This document shows, piece by piece, positions 8,715 to 16,632 of a stretch of DNA of 64,000 nt. The stretch spans positions 1-64,000 of the forward strand of contig JAHDHL010000027.1 in assembly GCA_020631355.1 (NCBI GenBank), written 5' to 3'. The DNA is from Saprospiraceae bacterium. GTDB taxonomy: Bacteria > Bacteroidota > Bacteroidia > Chitinophagales > Saprospiraceae. A program made the position numbers and the translations under genes. The notes under the pieces were generated by a model. The model had not been told where the DNA came from, ran no database searches, and saw only the letters and a list, made by a program, of their open reading frames with translations. How positions within the stretch are numbered: the first letter of the stretch is position 1; every line of letters starts with the position of its first letter.

Positions 8715-9947
8715 TCATATGTCCATTTCCATCTGAGTTGCCAATAAATCATCCAGATTCTCTCGTCTACGAATCAGATGCGCCTTACCATTTTGAATGG
8801 CAACCTCTGCCGGTCTGAAGCGGGAATTATAATTCGATGACATACTGAAAGCATATGCACCTGCATTCCTGAACACTAGGATATCTCCCTCCCGAACCTC
8901 ATTCATTTTTCTATCCCAAGCAAAGGTATCCGTTTCGCATACATAGCCCACCACCGTGTAGAAGCGTTCGGTTCCTTGGGGATTGGTTACATTCAGTATA
9001 TGGTGGTAGGCATCATAGAACATGGGTCTGATTAAATGATTCTGTCCAGAATCCACACCGGCGAACACCGTAGCGGTAGTGGTTTTGATAACATTCGTCC
9101 TGACGAAAAAATAACCCGACTCACTCACCATGAATTTTCCGGGTTCGAAATGTATTTCCACCTCACGACCATATTCCCCAATAAACTCCAGCACCCTTTC
9201 GGAAAGTTTGGCTCCCAATTCCTCAATATTTGTGGATGCATCATTGGGTTTGTATGGGACCTTGAATCCACTTCCGAAATCTATGGACTTCAGATTGGGG
9301 AATTCCTTGGCGGTCTGAAGCAACACCTCGGCTCCTCTCAGAAATACATCTATATCCAAGATATCGGAACCTGTGTGCATGTGTAGCCCCTCGACAAGGA
9401 TACCTGATGAGGCAATGACCCTTTGTAAATGCCTCATCTGATAGATGGAAATTCCAAATTTAGAATCAATGTGTCCCGTTGAAATCTTAGGATTTCCTCC
9501 AGCCAGAATATGTGGATTGATACGGATACAAACGGGTACGGTTCCTCCGTAGGCATTACCGAATTGTTCCAGAATGGAAATATTGTCAATATTGATCTTC
9601 ACCCCCTCCTTTACGGCCATTTGGATTTCCTCAAAAGAAACACAGTTGGGTGTATAGACAATATCCTCCGGTTTGAATCCTGCCTTGAGTCCCAACCACA
9701 CCTCTTGGATAGAAACAGTATCCAAACCTGCGCCCATCTTACGGAAATGTTTCAACACATTGATATTCGTCAATGCCTTACAAGCATACAAGGCTTTCAT
9801 CCTGACATCGGGAAATGCATTGACTAATCTTTTGTATTGGCGCTCCATCTTCTGGAAGTCATATACATAAAGTGGTGCACCGAATTCATTGACTACATCC
9901 AAGATATCAACACCTTGGATACTATACCGTCCATTTGTTAATTCCAT
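8715..9947 (-). CDS. lysA: Diaminopimelate decarboxylase
   Basis: PLP-dependent fold III decarboxylase converting meso-diaminopimelate to L-lysine, the last step of the DAP pathway. The Schiff-base lysine lies in YACKALTN near the N-terminus; HMHTGSDI, GSGFKVPY and EPGKFMVSE form the phosphate-binding and barrel motifs; the C-terminal beta domain carries the active-site CETDTF motif and the substrate-facing YNSRFRPAEV. CETD replaces the CESGD of enterobacterial enzymes, a form I recognise from Bacteroidota. I choose ATG at 9945-9947 (MELTNGRYSIQG), giving 410 residues. An in-frame ATG 48 bases upstream (9995) would start inside the terminator hairpin of the preceding gene, and a TACATTTG promoter element lies between the two. 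The enzyme is cytoplasmic and appears to be a monocistronic gene. Confidence 0.93.
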   Translation of the reverse strand: MELTNGRYSIQGVDILDVVNEFGAPLYVYDFQKMERQYKRLVNAFPDVRMKALYACKALTNINVLKHFRKMGAGLDTVSIQEVWLGLKAGFKPEDIVYTPNCVSFEEIQMAVKEGVKINIDNISILEQFGNAYGGTVPVCIRINPHILAGGNPKISTGHIDSKFGISIYQMRHLQRVIASSGILVEGLHMHTGSDILDIDVFLRGAEVLLQTAKEFPNLKSIDFGSGFKVPYKPNDASTNIEELGAKLSERVLEFIGEYGREVEIHFEPGKFMVSESGYFFVRTNVIKTTTATVFAGVDSGQNHLIRPMFYDAYHHILNVTNPQGTERFYTVVGYVCETDTFAWDRKMNEVREGDILVFRNAGAYAFSMSSNYNSRFRPAEVAIQNGKAHLIRRRENLDDLLATQMEMDI

Positions 9948-9976
9948 TATTTCTGCATTAGTGCGGTTAGGGCTAT

Positions 9977-9984
9977 CAAATGTA
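9977..9984 (-). promoter_or_regulatory. Putative -7 promoter element of lysA
   Basis: The minus strand reads TACATTTG, a full match to the Bacteroidota -7 consensus TAnnTTTG. It lies 30 bases before the preferred lysA ATG and directly after the T run of the upstream terminator. No clear -33 TTG was found at the usual distance. Confidence 0.5.
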
Positions 9985-10016
9985 AAAAAAGGCATCGGAT
10001 TGATATTCCCGATGCC
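9985..10016 (-). terminator. Rho-independent terminator of the 10055-11083 gene
   Basis: On the minus strand a perfect 8-bp stem GGCATCGG / CCGATGCC (10009-10016 with 9991-9998, 10-base loop) is followed at once by a run of T residues. It sits 39 bases after the stop of the upstream membrane protein gene. An in-frame ATG of lysA lies within its distal arm, which argues against that ATG being the true start. Confidence 0.85.
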
Positions 10017-10054
10017 TTTAAAATTATGTTCTGACGAAGACTTATTGCATCTAT

Positions 10055-11119
10055 CTATTCCTCGGTTTCATGATTCAATCGCGCATTCAAGGCTGTTAGG
10101 AATTCATCTCTCTTATCAATGAAAAGCAAGATGGACTTCCCTTCTTTCTTGATACCATAAGCGCCCTTGATGGTTATGGGTTCCTTGAGTTCCAATTTAA
10201 TGTTATGGGATTCCAATCCATCGACCAAAGCCAGTTTGGCAAAACCATCCATATCCCTAGGTGTCTTCCTGAAAGCTTCGGCACTGATGATATTATTCCA
10301 ATCAATATCAACATCACCAAAAAGACCATATTTCAAATTCAGATGTTGCTCCCCTATCCTTACGAATCTTCTTGAACAAGATTTGATGTGGGCCATGATC
10401 TGGATAATGGCATAAATACTCCCAATGGTCAGAATCCAAGCAGCTACCACACTCCAGAGTTCAATTAGGAAGTGCATGGCAAATGCTTCGATGACCAGGA
10501 CTGCCCCGATGGTTCCAAGGGTGATGCCTAATCCACTCTTGATGTGATAGGTATATTCATTCTCCTTGGGTGTGATTTTTTTCCAGACAAAAAATCCATA
10601 GTACATGAATGCCAATTCTGTGGCCAGTAGAACCCCCACCTTGGATGTTCCCAAGGATTCCCTGACCACTTCATTCAATATTGTGAGGAAATCATCGGAA
10701 TCCTGCTTTTTCCTAACAAACTCATTTCTCTTTTTGATGAAGAAATAAAGTAGGAAAGAAATGACACCTAACTCCACAATCGGTAACACAATCATTTCTA
10801 TGATGTCCAGTGCAGGAAAGGCTTCATGAGGCAGAGCCTTTGTCGATATGACTGTTCCTATTACAAAAATGGAGATAATAGAAAACTTAGGAATATCCGT
10901 TTTGCGGATAGCAAGGAAATAAATGATCGGGACCGTAATCATCAGGTCAAGTGTCAGGGGCATGACCAGATTGGGATGTTGTTGGAGGTATCCACCCAAA
11001 GCCAAGTATAGTGTGGATGAAATAACCAATAGCGGCACCCCATAAATGAGGATTTTGTGAGGTAATGTTAGCTTTTTTTCCATAGTGTTGGTTTTGAAAG
11101 TTACAGAATCATGAGCCAT
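10055..11119 (-). CDS. Uncharacterised six-helix membrane protein
   Basis: A 354-residue integral membrane protein. Hydrophobic segments lie at about residues 20-43, 54-72, 80-95, 108-128, 164-183 and a long one or two helices at about 195-245. After a short basic stretch (CSRRFVRIG) there is an about 100-residue soluble tail with strand-rich character that ends in a helix, probably cytoplasmic. No transporter or enzyme motif was recognised, and the function is unknown. Two starts are possible: ATG at 11117-11119, used here, and MEKKLTLPHK at 11083. The latter fits a typical short basic head before the first helix, and the former lies at the edge of a dyad. The gene ends before a strong terminator, so it is the last in its transcript. 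Confidence 0.7.
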   Translation of the reverse strand: MAHDSVTFKTNTMEKKLTLPHKILIYGVPLLVISSTLYLALGGYLQQHPNLVMPLTLDLMITVPIIYFLAIRKTDIPKFSIISIFVIGTVISTKALPHEAFPALDIIEMIVLPIVELGVISFLLYFFIKKRNEFVRKKQDSDDFLTILNEVVRESLGTSKVGVLLATELAFMYYGFFVWKKITPKENEYTYHIKSGLGITLGTIGAVLVIEAFAMHFLIELWSVVAAWILTIGSIYAIIQIMAHIKSCSRRFVRIGEQHLNLKYGLFGDVDIDWNNIISAEAFRKTPRDMDGFAKLALVDGLESHNIKLELKEPITIKGAYGIKKEGKSILLFIDKRDEFLTALNARLNHETEE

Positions 11120-11150
11120 GGAAAACGATTAATGAACCGTGATTTTCCAT
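11118..11150 (-). terminator. Possible hairpin downstream of the EreA/ChaN-like gene
   Basis: ATGGAAAA (11118-11125) and TTTTCCAT (11143-11150) are perfect inverted arms around a 17-base loop, located about 70 bases after the stop of the gene at 11222-12454. The arms are AT-rich and no T run follows, so the terminator call is weak. Confidence 0.3.
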
Positions 11151-11221
11151 CACTCATTCACAACTACTCTTTATACGATACAACTACCATTAAGATGCGA
11201 ATTTAAGGGTTTTAATTGGGA

Positions 11222-12454
11222 TTAATTCTCATCATAATTCGGTGTACCATCATACGAGGCAGGAGGAATGATAATGAGGTCATTCCATACGATTCTCCTT
11301 AGTATTTCCCTTGGAATGATTTTCCTTTCATTGAGCCATATCCTTTTGAGTTCCCTCATATCAATGATGGTCCACTTTTCCTTTTCTCCCAGGGACAACA
11401 AGGGTTTCATCTCATTCGTCCATTTTGAATTCCCGTCCAGATTATCCTCATATACTCCATCTTCCAAAAAGTACCTGAATTCGAATGCTATATTCAAATC
11501 CTGTGTTTGATTCACATTGGCAAGTTCCTCTATCATATTCCCCATATCGAATACATTATTGGAAGTGAATCCTTTTCGGGAATGCATGGCCCCCATTTTC
11601 AGGAGCATTTTAGGTAGGAGTTGTTCTTCTTGGCATTCCTTATATTTCCTTGCGAATTGTGTTTTCATATAATCCGCCCTCCCTTGTAAATTATCGTATC
11701 GTCTAATTCCATAATCAGCGAAAATGCGCCATGTTTTCTTAAGGGCAGAAATAATGTCCTGCACTTTTTTATTCTTCTTATCCATTGCACTAAAAAATAA
11801 TTCTATTTCTTTCGACTGTAATAAATGCTCATGAAAAGGATGATCGTCTTTTTTCAAGTCCTTGGCATTTTCATCCATTAATTTCTGGTAGGCATCCTTG
11901 GCTATTCCATCCGCAACGGATGGTTTGTTTTGTCTCAATAATTCATCAAATAAAAAATATGCAGCATCATATCCTTCTTGGTCTATTCCGAATAACTCGA
12001 AATCATTATCCAATGCAGTAGTTAAGAAACGGGCATCTTCCACATTGGAAAAAAATGGGATAGCTACACTTTTGGACAATTGATATTGTGTGGTATAAAA
12101 TCGATGAAGAATCATTTCTGTTTCAGTTGGATTTTCCTTGCATAAATTCATTAGCATTTCCGCAGAATGCGGACCTATTTCCACTCCAAAATATTTAAAA
12201 TTCAATTTTGATAATACAGGAAGAATCGCATTCGTAAAATTTGATATTTGCGCATCACCGTGATATTCTCCTAAAACAACGAATTGTGAATTTTCGAATT
12301 CCTTTTGCAGGAATACGGCTCCATCTCCTAACATTTTTCCGTCATCAATCTTGAAATGATAACTGTAACTCCGAATTTCTTCGGTCGTAAGGGAGTCTTG
12401 TGAACAAAGTGAATGTGAAATGCCAAGAAATAAGACTAAGATGAAGTATTTCAT
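11222..12454 (-). CDS. Secreted EreA/ChaN-like (TIKI superfamily-type) protein
   Basis: A 410-residue exported protein with a clear signal peptide (MKYFILVLFLGISHSLCSQ). The mature part opens with QFVVLGEYHGDAQ followed about 30 residues later by FGVEIGPHSAEML. This LGExHG...vE pattern is the metal- or catalysis-linked core of erythromycin-esterase-like and ChaN-like folds, which are related to the TraB/TIKI group. Further motifs are ELFGIDQEGYD and, near residue 280, LLKMGAMHSRKGF, where a late His matches the C-terminal His of the fold. Function in the periplasm or at the surface is unknown; hydrolysis of an ester or peptide is only an inference from the fold. The next gene upstream on the same strand (12547-13530) belongs to a related fold, and the two may be an old duplication or a functional pair. 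Confidence 0.65.
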   Translation of the reverse strand: MKYFILVLFLGISHSLCSQDSLTTEEIRSYSYHFKIDDGKMLGDGAVFLQKEFENSQFVVLGEYHGDAQISNFTNAILPVLSKLNFKYFGVEIGPHSAEMLMNLCKENPTETEMILHRFYTTQYQLSKSVAIPFFSNVEDARFLTTALDNDFELFGIDQEGYDAAYFLFDELLRQNKPSVADGIAKDAYQKLMDENAKDLKKDDHPFHEHLLQSKEIELFFSAMDKKNKKVQDIISALKKTWRIFADYGIRRYDNLQGRADYMKTQFARKYKECQEEQLLPKMLLKMGAMHSRKGFTSNNVFDMGNMIEELANVNQTQDLNIAFEFRYFLEDGVYEDNLDGNSKWTNEMKPLLSLGEKEKWTIIDMRELKRIWLNERKIIPREILRRIVWNDLIIIPPASYDGTPNYDEN

Positions 12455-12478
12455 ATTTTGGATATTATAGGATTAAAT

Positions 12479-12510
12479 GCATCATCCTTAATGAATAGTA
12501 AGGATGGTGC
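12479..12510 (-). terminator. Hairpin between the two TIKI/ChaN-like genes
   Basis: Twelve-base arms GCATCATCCTTA (12479-12490) and TAAGGATGGTGC (12499-12510) pair with one wobble and an 8-base loop. On the minus strand the hairpin follows the stop of the 12547-13530 gene by about 37 bases and is followed by ATTTAATCC, only mildly T-rich. It would end or attenuate transcription before the 11222-12454 gene. Confidence 0.55.
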
Positions 12511-12546
12511 GTTTATCAAAGTATTAGAATTGAATGATATTCTGGT

Positions 12547-13530
12547 TTATTTCTGGGAGACCCATTCTGTCTGCTGGATGGGCTTGGCTGTCTTATGTGG
12601 TTGGTCTTCCATGATTTTCACGACAATATTGGGATATAGTTTTTCCAATTCAGCCTTCATCCCTACGACATGGCCTGCTCCTACCACAACCAAGTTTCTT
12701 TGATGCTGATTTGCCATGACTTGTTCACCTATATTCATTGCCATTTTCCTATTTCTATTGTCCCAGATGACACCTCCTTCCTCACAAGGTTTGCATGGAG
12801 TTTTGACATACCTGAAAGAATTGATGCGATGGAATAATTCCATTACATTCAATTTATTATTCAATATGCCCAATCTTCTAAAAATGGCAGGAATAATGGA
12901 ACGCCTATGGTCTTTTTTTGATAATTTATTCACAATTTCATTATTGCCATTCTTTCGGCCCTCCTCCACACATTCCTTCCATTTCTGGTGGTACAAATCC
13001 CTTTCGGATTGGTCATCCATTGAATGGATATATTTCAATCCCAGACGAGCTGCTGTCTTGAAAGATAAATCACCATCTTCTTCCCTTGAGGGCTTTTTGC
13101 TTCCCTTGAGTCCGTGCTTCAATAAATAAGCGTAGTATTTAAAATTGGAAATATCCATCTTAATCAGGAATGATTTGGCGAGGTATCTGAAATCATCCTG
13201 ACTCATATGTTCCAAATCCTTATTCCGAATGGTTTCGAATCGAGATGCTTCATATTCGAATGTTCCTTTGATGGAATCCGCGTAAGTGATGTAATGTTGA
13301 TATGCCTTTTTCTGACTCAAGGTATCCTCCGGACGAATGCGTTCGATATAAATCGCATCAGGCTGATATTTCATGGCCCTTTTGAATAATGGCTTGTAAC
13401 TGTGCTTAATAATCTTTGGGACACCATGCATCGTACCCATGAGGAATACTTCTTTCTGGGTATTCTGTGCCACACATGATATTGTAAATAAAAAGATGGT
13501 CAGAGTGAATATGAATTTGATTCGTAACAT
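12547..13530 (-). CDS. Secreted TraB/TIKI-like (DUF5694-type) protein
   Basis: A 327-residue exported protein beginning MLRIKFIFTLTIFLFTISCV, a signal peptide; the cysteine at SC-VAQ may be a lipobox, which would make it a lipoprotein. The mature part starts EVFLMGTMHGVP, then AIYIERIRPEDT, and ends with LVVVGAGHVVGM. The GTxHG...E...GAGH arrangement is the hallmark of the TraB/PrgY/TIKI group, and the short form resembles DUF5694 proteins. In the characterised TIKI members this is a metalloprotease site; activity here is inferred. I set the start at 13528-13530 because a frame extending to 13653 would place 41 non-signal-like residues before the signal peptide and would run through a TAGATTTG promoter element. 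Its downstream neighbour (11222-12454) is of a related fold. Confidence 0.72.
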   Translation of the reverse strand: MLRIKFIFTLTIFLFTISCVAQNTQKEVFLMGTMHGVPKIIKHSYKPLFKRAMKYQPDAIYIERIRPEDTLSQKKAYQHYITYADSIKGTFEYEASRFETIRNKDLEHMSQDDFRYLAKSFLIKMDISNFKYYAYLLKHGLKGSKKPSREEDGDLSFKTAARLGLKYIHSMDDQSERDLYHQKWKECVEEGRKNGNNEIVNKLSKKDHRRSIIPAIFRRLGILNNKLNVMELFHRINSFRYVKTPCKPCEEGGVIWDNRNRKMAMNIGEQVMANQHQRNLVVVGAGHVVGMKAELEKLYPNIVVKIMEDQPHKTAKPIQQTEWVSQK

Positions 13531-13584
13531 GATATTTGGTTTTGATGTTTCAGAAATAATGATGTTGGTACCAGTTGACGAAAA

Positions 13585-13592
13585 CAAATCTA
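13585..13592 (-). promoter_or_regulatory. Putative -7 promoter element of the TraB/TIKI-like gene
   Basis: The minus strand reads TAGATTTG, a full match to TAnnTTTG, 54 bases upstream of the ATG at 13530. It lies in the divergent spacer shared with the LytS gene. No good -33 element was seen. Confidence 0.45.
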
Positions 13593-13765
13593 GGGGTGAT
13601 TGCAGGTGTTTGAAAATGAAATCCATGAATGACGGAACTTCATCTGTAAACACGTTCAGATGTAAAAATCAGGTTGACCGATAAAATGGTACAGTTCACA
13701 GATAAAATCATCGTAATGCTTTATTCCTAAGCCTGCACTAGGCTCGGATGCCTTATATTTATAGT

Positions 13766-14803
13766 ATGGAAATCAAGATTAAACAATTGGTAGGCTGGGT
13801 CCTCATCTTCGACTTCATCATGGGGCCTTTGAGGGATTTGGTGGAAAGCATGAGTTTCGAAAAGGCATTTCTTTGTTATTTCAACAATCTGAGTGCATCG
13901 GTATTCTTCCTTACATTCTTCGCATCATTCTGCACCTATGCCGTCCTGGTTTATATGACATTCCACAAAACCTATCCACAAAGAAAAACATGGAAAGGGC
14001 TGGCTATGATTTTAGGAGCTACGATACTCGCCATATCAATGAGGTTCTTCCTAGAACAAATGGTATGCAAATGGGTTTTCGGGTTTGTCAATTACAAGAA
14101 TCCCGTGAATTATGTTTATTATATTTCTGACAACCTTTACTATGCCCTACTCTATTTTTCCATCGGAACTATTTTCTTCTTTTTCCAATATTCCAAGTAT
14201 GCGGAACAACAAAAAAAATTATTGGAATTAGAAAACAAGAAATCCGAGCTATCCTTTTTAAAATCCCAAATTAACCCGCACTTTCTTTTTAATAGTTTGA
14301 ATAATTTATACTCCCTCATTTATTACCAATCTGAAAATGCATTGACTTCTGTGGAAAAACTCTCCAATTTATTGCGTTATTCATTATATGAGAATGAGGA
14401 AAAAGTAAGCATCAAAAAAGAGTGGAAATACATAGAGGATTTTATCGAATTGGAACAATTAAGACACGATTATAACATCCAACTCAACAAAGATGTGGAT
14501 GAATCATTATTCCATAAGGAAATAGCTCCTTTTATTTTTATCCCTTTTATTGAGAATGCTTTCAAGCACGGCGATCTGAACCATTCGGAAGAACCTATTG
14601 AAATCAGTCTTCAAAAAAATGAATCAGGCATATTATTCACGATAAAAAATAAGAAGAAACAACAGGAAAAAGATCAAGTAGGAGGCATCGGTTTGGATAA
14701 TGTAAAAAAACGACTGCAACTCATCTACGGCCAGCAGCATGAATTGGATATTGTTGCTACGGATACGCAATTCCATGTTTACCTAAAAATAACACAACTA
14801 TGA
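13766..14803 (+). CDS. LytS-type sensor histidine kinase
   Basis: A 345-residue membrane kinase of the His_kinase (PF06580) family. Four hydrophobic segments occupy roughly the first 150 residues, followed by a short coiled coil (EQQKKLLELENKKSEL) and the signature QINPHFLFNSLNNLYSL, whose His is the phosphorylation site. The ATPase part shows IPFIENAFKHG as N box and GGIGLDNVKKRL as G box. Its stop overlaps the start of the response regulator gene by four bases (ATGA), so the two are translationally coupled and form a cognate pair. The start at 13766 (MEIKIKQLVGW) is preferred; an in-frame ATG lies 18 bases upstream at 13748. The signal sensed is unknown; in Bacteroidota such pairs often control envelope or carbohydrate functions. 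Confidence 0.92.
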   Translation: MEIKIKQLVGWVLIFDFIMGPLRDLVESMSFEKAFLCYFNNLSASVFFLTFFASFCTYAVLVYMTFHKTYPQRKTWKGLAMILGATILAISMRFFLEQMVCKWVFGFVNYKNPVNYVYYISDNLYYALLYFSIGTIFFFFQYSKYAEQQKKLLELENKKSELSFLKSQINPHFLFNSLNNLYSLIYYQSENALTSVEKLSNLLRYSLYENEEKVSIKKEWKYIEDFIELEQLRHDYNIQLNKDVDESLFHKEIAPFIFIPFIENAFKHGDLNHSEEPIEISLQKNESGILFTIKNKKKQQEKDQVGGIGLDNVKKRLQLIYGQQHELDIVATDTQFHVYLKITQL

Positions 14804-15510
14804 TTAGCTGTATCATAATAGATGACGAGCCATTGGCCATTCAATTGCTTTCCGATTATGTGAATAAAACGGATGGAATTGAATTAACCAAAACATTCAC
14901 CAATCCTATAGAGGCCTTGCAATTCCTAGGAGAAACGCCTGTAGATTTGGTTTTATTGGATATTCAGATGCCTGAACTCACTGGCATCCAATTCATGAAA
15001 ATCATGAATCAAAAAACCCACTTCATCCTGACGACAGCTTATGACCAATATGCCTTGGAGGGATATGAATATGATGTAATTGACTATTTATTGAAGCCTA
15101 TTTCCGTAGACCGTTTTTTAATTGCAATGAATAAGGCCAAGGACAGAATCCTACAGACGGACACCCCTCCCCTGACGTTCCAAGCTCCCAGTCAAGCCAA
15201 ACCATATATTTTTGTAAAAACGGAATATAAGGTCAAGAAAATTAATTTATCTGATATCCTTTATTTTGAGGGAATGGGGGATTATGTGAATATCCAAACC
15301 CTAGAGGGGAAAATCCTTACACTGGAAAAAATAAAGAGTTTCGTACAAAGACTCCCTGAGGAAGAATTCATTAGAATCCATAAATCCTATATTATTTCCT
15401 TGGAAAAAATTGATTTTATCGAAAGGAACAGGGTCATCATCAACGAAAAATATATTCCTATCGGAAGTACTTATCAAGAAGCATTCTGGAACCAAGTGAA
15501 TGGACAATAA
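14800..15510 (+). CDS. LytTR-family response regulator
   Basis: A 236-residue regulator with a receiver domain (about 1-120; acidic pair DDE at 8-10, phospho-acceptor D54 in VLLDIQMP, conserved K in YLLKPIS) and a C-terminal LytTR DNA-binding domain (about 138-236; VKTEYKVKKI, LYFEGMGDYVNI and FIRIHKSYIIS). It overlaps the LytS gene by four bases and is the obvious partner of that kinase. LytTR proteins bind direct repeats upstream of a small number of targets; none could be identified here. The gene ends 17 bases before the convergent amine oxidase gene. Confidence 0.93.
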   Translation: MISCIIIDDEPLAIQLLSDYVNKTDGIELTKTFTNPIEALQFLGETPVDLVLLDIQMPELTGIQFMKIMNQKTHFILTTAYDQYALEGYEYDVIDYLLKPISVDRFLIAMNKAKDRILQTDTPPLTFQAPSQAKPYIFVKTEYKVKKINLSDILYFEGMGDYVNIQTLEGKILTLEKIKSFVQRLPEEEFIRIHKSYIISLEKIDFIERNRVIINEKYIPIGSTYQEAFWNQVNGQ

Positions 15511-15527
15511 ACAATTTACAAAACCCT

Positions 15528-16592
15528 TTACTTATCCTCCAAAATTTCATGACATGCTTTCTTGGCAGATATAATCGCCCCCTCCATGTAACCAGAATAT
15601 TCAGGAACAGATTCCGTACCTGAAAAATACAATTTACCATTCAGATAATTTCGTTGCAATGTAGGATGCCCATTATTCTGGTGCGGCCTACTTACTACTT
15701 GGTTACCATCCAGAATAAATTCATCAACCCATACTTTTTCGGAATAAATTAAGGGATGAGATGATTCCTTTCCCAATAGTTCATTCAATTGTTTCAATAC
15801 CAGTTGCTTCCTTGTTTCCTTACCATAACTTGACGAGCCACCATTAAGGAAACCCGTAAAACCAAATTTATTTTCTTCGAAATTGGTGTGGTCGTACATT
15901 TCGGTAATAATACCAGAATGACTGTACAACATTCCGGAATATCCCTTTTCTCTCCAGAATGGTCTAGCATATTCCAAAACAAACTTAATCGACCCCGCCA
16001 TCCAAGTTTGTACCGTTGGTAATAACTTGGATACATCATCCGGTAATTCAGGAGAAAACCTTATTCTGGAACCCACCAATTGAGGAGGTAGGCATAGGAC
16101 TACATTATGGGCCCTAAATTCCATTCCATTCTGGGTTTCGACCATTACTTCATCACCTTTGTCATTCACTGAGACGACTCTTGTATCCAGATGGATTTGT
16201 TGAGGATTTATCCTATCCCTAAGTGCATCAATCAAACGTGCTGTCCCTCCAACAATCCTATAAGATGGATATGCTGTTTCCGGAATATAAAATTCCTGTG
16301 GTGGCTCGAATGACTTGGTCTGGAATAATGATTTCCCCCTAGCATACTGCGGATACTTTTTCAATCCTAATTCTTCCAGAATCGATATCAGTTTCTGGTG
16401 GATATCGGAAAACCACGTTGCTCCTAATTCAAGCGGAGTATCATTCTTTCCTTTTAGCGTCTGTATTCTTCCACCGAGTCTAGAGGAAGCTTCCAGAATG
16501 GTGGCAGATATTCCCTCCTTGGAAAGCAGGTAGGCTAAAGTAAGGCCACTTAGGCCACCTCCCACAATTATTACCCTAAGGTGTTGTTTCAT
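15528..16592 (-). CDS. Flavin-dependent amine oxidase (MAO-like)
   Basis: A 354-residue FAD protein. The dinucleotide-binding motif VIIVGGGLSGL is at the N-terminus, followed by EASSRLGGRIQT, the second FAD-contacting motif of the amine oxidase/phytoene desaturase superfamily. The C-terminal FAD motif is LYFSGTESVPEYSGYMEGA. The length and the EYSGYMEGA ending match the monoamine oxidase/polyamine oxidase branch; the substrate cannot be inferred. No signal peptide is present, so it is cytoplasmic. I choose ATG at 16590-16592 (MKQHLRVII), preceded by an AAGGA-like sequence; a start at 16643 would add 17 polar residues and overlap the upstream TonB receptor gene. The two genes are on the same strand, 40 bases apart. 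Confidence 0.87.
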   Translation of the reverse strand: MKQHLRVIIVGGGLSGLTLAYLLSKEGISATILEASSRLGGRIQTLKGKNDTPLELGATWFSDIHQKLISILEELGLKKYPQYARGKSLFQTKSFEPPQEFYIPETAYPSYRIVGGTARLIDALRDRINPQQIHLDTRVVSVNDKGDEVMVETQNGMEFRAHNVVLCLPPQLVGSRIRFSPELPDDVSKLLPTVQTWMAGSIKFVLEYARPFWREKGYSGMLYSHSGIITEMYDHTNFEENKFGFTGFLNGGSSSYGKETRKQLVLKQLNELLGKESSHPLIYSEKVWVDEFILDGNQVVSRPHQNNGHPTLQRNYLNGKLYFSGTESVPEYSGYMEGAIISAKKACHEILEDK

Positions 16593-16632
16593 TGATATTC
16601 CTTTCTGTTCCTTATGATTGGGATGATCTTGA

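Noticed and set aside
13531-13653. A 41-residue N-terminal extension of the TraB/TIKI-like protein
   Set aside because: It precedes an obvious signal peptide and overlaps a promoter-like TAGATTTG; an internal signal peptide at that distance would be unusual.
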